A stretch of DNA of 12,114 nt, from positions 1-12,114 of the forward strand of contig JBDSRX010000003.1 in NCBI GenBank assembly GCA_039929105.1. The letters are read 5' to 3'. Every line of letters starts with the position of its first letter. Within the stretch, counting starts at the first letter, position 1. Of this stretch, positions 6,261 to 12,114 are shown one piece after another. Both the position numbers and the translations under genes were made by a program. The notes below the pieces were generated by a model that saw nothing but the letters and a program-made list of their open reading frames with translations, was not told the DNA's origin and did no database searches. The DNA is from JBDSRX01 sp039929105. Lineage in GTDB: Bacteria; Patescibacteriota; Dojkabacteria; J137.

Positions 6261-6282
6261 ACAACATACAAATACAAAAATT

Positions 6283-7089
6283 ATGAAAGAGTACGAAGTA
6301 AACAAAATCGAGATTGATGAATTTGGAAGACCAAACGGTGTATTGATACTAGCTAAACCAGTTGGGATCACTTCTCACGATCTTGTAGATGAAACTAGAA
6401 AAAAATATAAAACAAGAGCTGTTGGTCATGCTGGCACATTAGATCCATTCGCTTCTGGAAAGATGATAGTTCTAGTTGGGAAAGCAACCAAGCTGTCGGA
6501 TTCCTTTCTTGGAATGGATAAAGAGTACATTGCGGATATTGCGTTAGGTATATCTACCCACACTGGAGATGTAGAAGGTCAAATTAAAAGCGAGGATCTT
6601 AAAAAAATCTCTAAAGAAGATGTTTTAAAAGCGATAAATGGATTCCCTAAAGAGTATTTACAATACGTTCCTGTTTTTAGTTCTGTAAAAATTAAAGGAA
6701 ATAAATTAAGAGAACTTGCAAGAAGTTCAGATAAGTTTGAATTTATTGATAATTCAGATTCTAACGAAGTTAGTAAGAAAATCGTTAAATTCTATAAAAA
6801 CGGGAAGGTAGTATTTGAGTCTCCACTGCCAGCAAAAGTAGTTAAACTTTACGAATTTGAGTTGCTTAGCTTTGAAGAAAAAGATCTTAATGATTACGAT
6901 AATAGAATTTCAAACAGATTAATTGAAGAATTAAAGGTTGAGGGAATTACTAAATTACCAATAGCTCAAGTTAGAGTTAAATGCTCTAAAGGGACATATA
7001 TTAGACAATTAGCAGAAGATTTAGGTGAGAAGTTAGGCATCCCTGCTTCGCTTTTTGCACTCGTAAGAACGAAAATTGGAGAATATTAA
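6283..7089 (+). CDS. truB: tRNA pseudouridine(55) synthase TruB
   Basis: 268 residues. It isomerises U55 in the T-loop of tRNAs. The family motifs are present in order: NGVLILAKPVGITSHDLV (18-35), GHAGTLDPFASG (48-59) with catalytic Asp54, EYIADIALGISTHTGDVEG (81-99), PVFSSVKIKG (130-139) and CSKGTYIRQLAEDLGEKLG (234-252). It ends soon after the catalytic core, so the C-terminal PUA-like domain of longer TruB proteins is absent. Residues about 144-183 hold a charged stretch (SSDKFEFIDNSDSNEVSKK) between the SSVKIKG motif and the strand that normally follows, which looks like a small insertion. The gene has its own extended -10 promoter, no SD, and is convergent with the giant secreted-protein gene. 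Confidence 0.95.
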   Translation: MKEYEVNKIEIDEFGRPNGVLILAKPVGITSHDLVDETRKKYKTRAVGHAGTLDPFASGKMIVLVGKATKLSDSFLGMDKEYIADIALGISTHTGDVEGQIKSEDLKKISKEDVLKAINGFPKEYLQYVPVFSSVKIKGNKLRELARSSDKFEFIDNSDSNEVSKKIVKFYKNGKVVFESPLPAKVVKLYEFELLSFEEKDLNDYDNRISNRLIEELKVEGITKLPIAQVRVKCSKGTYIRQLAEDLGEKLGIPASLFALVRTKIGEY

Positions 7090-7134
7090 TCTAGTTTAAA
7101 TACAGCCCTAGTTATTAGGTTATCAATCCCTATA

Positions 7135-7158
7135 GATTGTACTTTTAATTTTACAATC
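7135..7158. terminator. Weak hairpin between convergent truB and the giant-protein gene
   Basis: gattgta (7135-7141) and tacaatc (7152-7158) pair over 7 bp with a 10-nt loop. The right arm overlaps the TAA stop of the - strand gene. The stem is AT-rich and there is no T-tract on either side, so it is a poor terminator. It is the only inverted repeat of note in this short gap. Confidence 0.2.
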
Positions 7159-10100
7159 CAAATTCTCTAAGATCATATTCTCTACTTGCAAGATCATCTC
7201 CCCAAGTAAGCTTATATCTTGGATCATTATTTATTAATAAAGATGGTTGTGAGTCATTTGCATTTCCATTAACATCTCTCAAAAGTGTTGTAGTACTTCC
7301 ATTCATTGTACTATTTGCTACTACGCCTCCATTTATATAAAGTCCATCCCATTTGTTTGTTCCAGATAATGGAGTATATATATACATTGAATTAGTGTAA
7401 GCAGCACCAGTATAACCAGCCCAGAAATAAATTCTTCCATTTAATGAAACAGCTGTGTTTGCTCCTTTTGGACCTGGTAGTGCAGAACCTGCAGTCCATG
7501 TATTTGTTGCAAAATTATATATATGTGTAGTAGCAGTATAGGCAGAAGCATTGTATCCACCGATTAAGAATAATAATGAATTATTAAGAACAGCTGCTGC
7601 AACTCCTTTTCCTACTGGTTGAAGCGCACCAATACTCCATGTATTTGTTGCAATATCATAAATATCTAAAACTCTAGTAACTACACTACACCCTGCGTTT
7701 GTTATACAACCCCCCGGATAGTAAATTTTATTGTTATAAACAACAGCTTGAGAATTAATTCCTTTTGCAGTTCCTCCACTAGCTCCTGTTGACCATGTAT
7801 TCGTAGCCATATCATAGATATTCATTGTATTTACATACGCAGTACCATTCCATCCTCCCCAAATATAAATCTTTCCATTAGCACTAGCGCTAAATGCTCC
7901 TAGTCTACCTACTGGTCCTACAGCTCCAGTACTAAATACACCAGTTACAGTATTATAAATATCCATTGTATTAATAACTGCTCCTCCGGCATTTGCTCCT
8001 CCCCAAGTATAAACTCTAGTTCCGTCTGTTCCTGCTGCGGCATAATATCTAACAGCACCTCCAGTTTGTGAGGTCCACAACGCAGTTGTAGTATCATAGA
8101 TCTCCAATATATTCGTGAAAGTACCTGATGCATTTCCTCCCCAATTATAAATCTTATTCCCTACGACAGAAGCTGTATAACCATATCTTGCTGTACCTCC
8201 TGCAGTACTTGTAGTCCACGCACCAGTTCCATTGTCTGGTGCACCAGAATCTACAGGTGTACTAAAAGATCCATCCGAAAGAATTATTGCGTTTACTACA
8301 TCGTAGTTTGCTGGACTGGCGCTTATTAGTGGTACAGTTGCTTTAGCTGTACCTACTGTTATAGTTGTATTACCTTTTACAATAAACATGCATCCATTAT
8401 AAAATGGGACTGGTGCAGTAGTAATTGTTAGGTCAGGATTTATAACTAAATTTCCAGTTACAAAAATCATAGCTCTTAAATCACAAGCAGTTGAAACGAT
8501 TGAATTACCTATTGTTAAATCACCATTAATTACTACTACAGCTTTTGTATTTGTCCCTGCTAATAAACCTGCTGGTCCAGACATAGTTGTTGTAATTGTT
8601 TTTGAACCATTTATATTTGTAATGGACGTCTTTGCATTTTTAGAAACTTTATCTAGTAAATAATCGTACCATTTCCCGTCAACTACATTAGGTGCTTTAA
8701 TAGCATCATCTTTGTAATTAAAAAGATAACTATTATAAAGAGAGGTTACTCCTTTGGCATTTGTTGCAGTAGCACTAATAGCAGAACCTTTTGAAAAGTA
8801 TGCAGGTGTAGTAGTTGTAACATACGGAGGTAATGTAAAATTATTAATTGTTGGTACTTTTACATTACCAATTCCACCTAACCCTGAGATGTCTCCATTC
8901 CCTAAAATCCATGGTGCAATCGGTGTAATAATCGTGGTTGTTTCTCCTAAGTTACATGCGGTATCAGTCACATAAAATTTAAACGTGTAAGTTGCCTTAT
9001 TATCGGGCGTAAGATCAGTATAGTTATGAGAACCTAAATTCTTTCCACTAATGAAAGCATTCTGAGGATCTGCTGGATAAGAATGTGTTGTCCCATCTGT
9101 ATTAATTACAATAGGACTTGGTAACGCAGTGTTGTCTCTTAGACTTGAACCTGCTGTATCAGAATCTATATATCCTGATAAAGTACTCAAATTAGTATCG
9201 GTAGCACCCCAATTTACAATTGTATTAGATCCACTCTTAGATTGATTAAGCGTAACAGCAGGTGGAACTATATCAACTACTAAGGTACCAACTTTCTTCA
9301 TCATAAGACTATTTGCTGGTGTTGCATTATTTGTAGCTATAAAACCTGGAGCGGCGGGTAGTGCCGGATTTCTAACATATGCCATAGAATAAACTGCATA
9401 TGTACCAGAAGGGAATCCACTATTAATTCTTAAAGAGAAAGTTGCAGTAGTTATGTTCCCATTTACGACCAAATTTGAAGCATTACCAAAATCTAACAAT
9501 GTAGCAGAACCTGATGTGCTACTAATACTTCCATCCACTGTATAAGCATTATTCCAAGCACCACTTGTTTGATTATAGGACTGATAAATTCGCTGTCCAT
9601 AGGAATCACTCATATTAAAAATAAAAGTATTGTTAGTTATCGAAGAAGATACAACACTTGCCCAATCATATGGATCGATCGTAGCTGCTGTATTGGGTAT
9701 CATGCCTAAGGATATCCAATCGACAATATTTCCACTTGCTACATCAGGGTTAGTAAAACTAACTGTATAGTTAAATGGATTAGTAGTACCACTAGCTCCA
9801 GTACTATCGTATTTTCCGATTGAATTGTTTCCACAAACATCGATACTAGACATACCCCCACTATTAAATATAGGGACCTTAACAGTAGTAAATTCCTTAA
9901 CAGCTGAGTTTGCGCCTAAACTATTATTATACGATTGTACATACCAACAATATGTTGTTCCCCAATTGAGTTCTGTATCAAGTTGTTTGGTGGTGGTGGC
10001 GGCAAAAAATGCGGTCACTCCATAAGCCCCCACAGTGCAGTCAACTCCAGATTTTATTTTATAGAATATTCTATTATAGTTAGCTTGTGGGCAACCAATT

Positions 10101-10537
10101 CCAAAAGCAGCATTAGTCCAAGTAAAAGTTACTGGTTTTTTTAAATTTACTGCACCATTAAGTGGTCCTGTGCTAGTTGGTGCCACAGGTGTAGTTGCAG
10201 TACAAGGTGGTGGTGGTGGCGGAGGTGGTGGACCAGGTGGTGGTGCTGGTGGTGGTGGTGGTGGTGGTGGTGGTGGTGGGCAACCTCCACAAGTTTTTGT
10301 ACCATTTGGACATGTAGTCTGACTATAACAAGAGCAACTTGCTGGTGTGCAAGTATTCCAAGTTGTACATTGACTTCCACAAGATGGTGAAAAACATGAA
10401 CAGGCCTCTACTTTTTTTGGCGCAAAGATATTTATTTTTTGTGGGGAAAGTGAAAAAGCTGAAAAAGTAGTAGCAGCTACTATTATGTAAAAAATTATAT
10501 ATAATTTTGATATATTTATTTTTCTAAGTATTCCCAT
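7151..10537 (-). CDS. Giant exported Cys/Pro-rich beta protein with an inserted six-bladed kelch propeller
   Basis: 1128 residues. Residues 11-30 are a hydrophobic export or anchor helix; a signal-peptidase site after VEA (45) is possible. Ten Cys lie in 46-86, followed by a 25-residue proline-rich stalk (87-111). Residues 118-219 look like a fibronectin-III-like domain (PLNGAVNLKKPVTFTW, TTYCWYVQSYNN, EFTTV). Residues 222-540 are Ser/Thr/Asn-rich beta segments I cannot assign, with an Ig-like stretch near 425-538. Residues 541-760 resemble a surface-protein module seen in Patescibacteria (APWILGNGDI, AVVVINGDLTIG, IFVTGNLVI, MFIVKGNTTI). Six kelch repeats occupy about 771-1057 (GNKIYNWGG, NGKIYIWGGWNGTAYVNTMN, ATNTWS). 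Residues 1061-1128 (DGLYINGGVVAN, LINNDPRY, REFGL) read as the continuation of the interrupted module. No LPXTG or other sorting signal is present. Last gene of a three-gene operon; starts 3 nt after the preceding stop. Role in adhesion or display is inference. Confidence 0.85.
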   Translation of the reverse strand: MGILRKINISKLYIIFYIIVAATTFSAFSLSPQKINIFAPKKVEACSCFSPSCGSQCTTWNTCTPASCSCYSQTTCPNGTKTCGGCPPPPPPPPPPPAPPPGPPPPPPPPPCTATTPVAPTSTGPLNGAVNLKKPVTFTWTNAAFGIGCPQANYNRIFYKIKSGVDCTVGAYGVTAFFAATTTKQLDTELNWGTTYCWYVQSYNNSLGANSAVKEFTTVKVPIFNSGGMSSIDVCGNNSIGKYDSTGASGTTNPFNYTVSFTNPDVASGNIVDWISLGMIPNTAATIDPYDWASVVSSSITNNTFIFNMSDSYGQRIYQSYNQTSGAWNNAYTVDGSISSTSGSATLLDFGNASNLVVNGNITTATFSLRINSGFPSGTYAVYSMAYVRNPALPAAPGFIATNNATPANSLMMKKVGTLVVDIVPPAVTLNQSKSGSNTIVNWGATDTNLSTLSGYIDSDTAGSSLRDNTALPSPIVINTDGTTHSYPADPQNAFISGKNLGSHNYTDLTPDNKATYTFKFYVTDTACNLGETTTIITPIAPWILGNGDISGLGGIGNVKVPTINNFTLPPYVTTTTPAYFSKGSAISATATNAKGVTSLYNSYLFNYKDDAIKAPNVVDGKWYDYLLDKVSKNAKTSITNINGSKTITTTMSGPAGLLAGTNTKAVVVINGDLTIGNSIVSTACDLRAMIFVTGNLVINPDLTITTAPVPFYNGCMFIVKGNTTITVGTAKATVPLISASPANYDVVNAIILSDGSFSTPVDSGAPDNGTGAWTTSTAGGTARYGYTASVVGNKIYNWGGNASGTFTNILEIYDTTTALWTSQTGGAVRYYAAAGTDGTRVYTWGGANAGGAVINTMDIYNTVTGVFSTGAVGPVGRLGAFSASANGKIYIWGGWNGTAYVNTMNIYDMATNTWSTGASGGTAKGINSQAVVYNNKIYYPGGCITNAGCSVVTRVLDIYDIATNTWSIGALQPVGKGVAAAVLNNSLLFLIGGYNASAYTATTHIYNFATNTWTAGSALPGPKGANTAVSLNGRIYFWAGYTGAAYTNSMYIYTPLSGTNKWDGLYINGGVVANSTMNGSTTTLLRDVNGNANDSQPSLLINNDPRYKLTWGDDLASREYDLREFGL
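7367..8227 (-). other. Kelch-repeat region (six repeats) within the giant protein
   Basis: Residues 771-1057 contain six repeats of about 45-50 residues. Each has an xIYxxGG-like core and, in repeats 1-5, a closing W or F strand (ALWTS, GVFST, NTWST, NTWSI, NTWTA). Repeat 6 lacks that last strand, but GAWTT at 773-777 lies just before repeat 1. That is the arrangement used to close a propeller ring with an N-terminal strand. Repeat 4 has a small Cys-bounded insertion (CITNAGC, 944-950) that could be a disulfide-pinned loop. Confidence 0.8.
10205..10279 (-). repeat. CCA-type trinucleotide tract encoding the polyproline stalk
   Basis: Twenty-five codons, nearly all CCA, encode Pro runs of 11, 3 and 9 broken by one Ala and one Gly. 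On the + strand this is a GGT microsatellite with a few GGC, GGA and GCT variants. The nearly pure run at 10247-10279 suggests recent expansion. Length change in multiples of three would change stalk length without breaking the frame. Polyproline runs stall ribosomes unless EF-P is present. Confidence 0.9.
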
Positions 10538-10540
10538 AAA

Positions 10541-11023
10541 CTATAGAGTTTCTAATGTATCAGTAGTAGCAACGCAAAATAAGGATTGTAATACACTATT
10601 ATTTTGAACTTGGCCGTTAGGATCAAAATCATTAATCTTTAAATATTTTTCAGACAAATTTAAATAGATATTAACTCTTAAGTAAGTGCAATTAGCGGGA
10701 GGAACAATTAATTGATGATATGTTTGTTTATCATATTTTATCCAACCATTAAACATAGTGTCAATTGACTGGCTATTATACATAGAAAGATTAGCTTTAA
10801 CGACACTATTACTATTAGTAATCAAAAGATAACTTTCGCTTGGATCTTTTACTAATTCATATGTAAAAGAGTTTGGCTTAATAAAATAAGCTAATATTCT
10901 TTGGTCAGCGCTAGTAGGCTTATAATTATCGTACTTAGTACCTGGATAAACAAAAAGTAAACCTGCACCAATTAGGAAAATTATATTCAGAACAATTATT
11001 ATAATTATTAGCCTAGTTTTCAT
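10541..11023 (-). CDS. Single-pass membrane-anchored protein, function unknown
   Basis: 160 residues. I do not recognise a family. Residues 5-26 are a strongly hydrophobic helix (RLIIIIIVLNIIFLIGAGLL) after MKT, so it is a signal anchor with about 130 residues outside. The exposed part is rich in Asn, Ser and Tyr, and its alternating pattern suggests beta-strands. Two Cys, 112 and 150, could form a disulfide. There is no prepilin cleavage motif and no lipobox. The ATG at 11023 sits inside the last codons of the upstream gene (11-nt overlap, ATGAAAACTAG), and its stop is 3 nt before the giant-protein start. This tight coupling argues that the three products are made together, with this protein a likely partner or membrane tether of the giant protein. 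Confidence 0.7.
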   Translation of the reverse strand: MKTRLIIIIIVLNIIFLIGAGLLFVYPGTKYDNYKPTSADQRILAYFIKPNSFTYELVKDPSESYLLITNSNSVVKANLSMYNSQSIDTMFNGWIKYDKQTYHQLIVPPANCTYLRVNIYLNLSEKYLKINDFDPNGQVQNNSVLQSLFCVATTDTLETL

Positions 11024-11525
11024 AAATCGTTATCCCACAAAAGTAATCGTAATCTGTACTACCAATTGCCTTGGAAACACATAAATCCATCTTCTGACTA
11101 GTGTTGTTTTGTAATGAATTTGCTAATGAAGTGTAAAACTCTTCAGGCGTAGCAGGAGTAGAATCTAATTCACCTGTGGTTGGATCCGATATTCTTACAA
11201 TGCTTATACTTCCTGTTTGGAACTTTCTATTAATATTAATCTGCGCATATCCACTTGCTTGATTTATACCTAATACTAGCTTAGATTGATCATTCTGCTG
11301 AGGATAAACAATACTGCCAATATAATGATCTTCCTCTTTTAAAACAGATACATTTACGTTACCTGGGTTTAACCAGAAACCTTTCTCATCTAGGTCATTA
11401 GGAAATCCATTTAGCTTATCGTTGGTTTTGGAAAATGAAAATGCAAATATAAGTGCAGAGGTCAAAGTCAAAATTGCTAAGAATAAGGTTAGCGCTATAT
11501 TTGTGGGATTCTTCATAAAAATCAT
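11013..11525 (-). CDS. Single-pass membrane-anchored protein, function unknown (first gene of the operon)
   Basis: 170 residues from ATG 11525; ATG 11516 (MKNPTNIAL) and TTG 11528 are alternative starts and no SD separates them. Residues 10-32 are a hydrophobic signal anchor (ALTLFLAILTLTSALIFAFS). About 135 extracytoplasmic residues follow and match no family I know. Two Cys near the C-terminus (149 and 163: MDLCV, YFCGI) could be bonded. Its layout resembles the next gene's product: short N-tail, one helix, beta-rich domain, two late Cys. The two may be diverged relatives, though no clear sequence match is visible by eye. It lies about 55 bp downstream of rnhB on the same strand, so readthrough from rnhB is possible. 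Confidence 0.65.
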   Translation of the reverse strand: MIFMKNPTNIALTLFLAILTLTSALIFAFSFSKTNDKLNGFPNDLDEKGFWLNPGNVNVSVLKEEDHYIGSIVYPQQNDQSKLVLGINQASGYAQININRKFQTGSISIVRISDPTTGELDSTPATPEEFYTSLANSLQNNTSQKMDLCVSKAIGSTDYDYFCGITIYEN

Positions 11526-11580
11526 CAATTATTTCTTAATTATCTTATCAAGAATCAACTCACAAGTAAACTTTTAACGA

Positions 11581-12114
11581 CTAGAGCATATATAAGTCTT
11601 TCAATTCTTCAACAATAAATGTTCTTCTGTGAATGCTCGATAGACCATGTTTTTTTATCATTTCCCTATGGAATTTAGTAGCATACCCTTTATTTCTATT
11701 GACGCCATAATTTGGATAGGTTTTATGCAAATCTTTCATAAATCTATCTCTTTCAACTTTAGCTAAGATTGAGGCTGCTGCAATTGAGTAATATGTTGAA
11801 TCTCCTTTTATTAACTTTCTGGTATTTGGTCCAAAATCTTTTGCAAATTGACCATCAATTAAGAAAAGAATGTTTTTACTGATATATTTTTCAGTATATT
11901 GATTTACTATGCTTGTAATAATCTTATGGAGTGCTTTTCCTATTCCTCTATAGTCGATTTGCTCTACTGTTCCATATTCAACAATGTAGTCGTGAAGACT
12001 TAGTTTTGAATACTTTTTCTCTCTTTGGTCTTCAGTTAATTTTTTAGAGTCGTGAATTCCTCTGAATATTTGATTTTCGGGAGTTAGTAGATAACCTCCC
12101 ATTGCAACCGGTCC
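11581..12114 (-). CDS. rnhB: Ribonuclease HII, 5' end outside the window
   Basis: The frame is open to the window edge and reads GPVAMGGYLL at its first visible residues. That corresponds to the GPVAAAAV segment after the DExGRG catalytic motif of RNase HII, so the ATG at 12102 is internal and not the start. Visible family motifs: HDSKKLT, FLIDG (third catalytic Asp), KGDSTYYSIAAASILAKVER followed by DRFM (fourth acidic residue), then YPNYGVNRNKGYAT and HRRTF. The first catalytic Asp and Glu must lie upstream of the window. The enzyme cuts RNA in RNA-DNA hybrids, including single ribonucleotides in DNA. The C-terminus is complete (TAG at 11581). It is the most upstream gene on this strand in the window and may share transcription with the three-gene operon. 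Confidence 0.93.
   Translation of the reverse strand, partial: GPVAMGGYLLTPENQIFRGIHDSKKLTEDQREKKYSKLSLHDYIVEYGTVEQIDYRGIGKALHKIITSIVNQYTEKYISKNILFLIDGQFAKDFGPNTRKLIKGDSTYYSIAAASILAKVERDRFMKDLHKTYPNYGVNRNKGYATKFHREMIKKHGLSSIHRRTFIVEELKDLYML

Noticed and set aside
7360..8230. Kelch repeats as a DNA-level tandem repeat or CRISPR-like array
   Set aside because: The periodicity is at protein level with diverged codons; there are no identical DNA repeats with uniform spacers.
10147..10380. Open frame with long poly-His runs on the - strand
   Set aside because: It is the CCA-type proline repeat of the giant protein read in another frame; the alternative frame has no start or composition of its own.
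10400..10410. Lipobox at VEAC (residues 43-46 of the giant protein)
   Set aside because: The -2 residue is Glu, and the Cys lies about 15 residues past the hydrophobic helix instead of directly after it.
1..12114. TGA recoded as glycine (code 25)
   Set aside because: No gene needs TGA read-through; all families reach their expected C-termini without in-frame TGA.

Overview
The window is AT-rich and densely packed, and it reads like a Candidate Phyla Radiation (Patescibacteria) genome. No marker gene fixes the lineage, so this placement is inference. It rests on a stand-alone four-helix-bundle (S23/IVP-type) gene, a minimal SufD-like protein, a DUF2207 protein with a glycine-only tail, a giant secreted Pro/Cys/Thr/Ser-rich protein, short low-complexity repeats between genes, and leaders that mostly lack a Shine-Dalgarno sequence. 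None of the eleven complete gene 3' ends uses TGA (TAG 8, TAA 3).

Layout, left to right. Positions 1-794 (-) hold the N-terminal part of a membrane-anchored VanY-type D,D-carboxypeptidase, cut by the window edge. Divergent from it is a 149-residue SufB/SufD C-terminal-domain protein (840-1289, +). A four-helix-bundle gene (1330-1668, -) lies between 19-bp imperfect inverted repeats. A tRNA-Leu(UAG) follows (1802-1883, -). A DUF2207 membrane protein (1994-3982, -) carries a PEGA-like extracytoplasmic domain and a Gly-rich C-terminus. An alpha/beta-hydrolase and a class I SAM methyltransferase form a tight + strand pair (4103-5671). Between that pair and a convergent XRE regulator (5844-6206, -) lies a GC-rich cluster of palindromes that looks like a MITE or REP-type element. 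The regulator is divergent from truB (6283-7089, +) across a 76-bp region with overlapping promoters.

The right third is a three-gene - strand operon. It encodes two small single-pass anchored proteins (11013-11525 and 10541-11023, overlapping by 11 nt). Three nt further on is a 1128-residue exported protein (7151-10537). Upstream of them on the same strand is rnhB (RNase HII), truncated by the window edge.

The most interesting object is the 1128-residue protein. It has an N-terminal membrane segment, a ten-cysteine cluster, a 25-residue proline-rich stalk, several beta-rich segments, and a complete six-repeat kelch propeller. The propeller appears to interrupt a beta-rich domain whose two halves lie on either side of it. 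With its two anchored partners it could be a cell-surface display or adhesion system. That function is inferred from architecture only.
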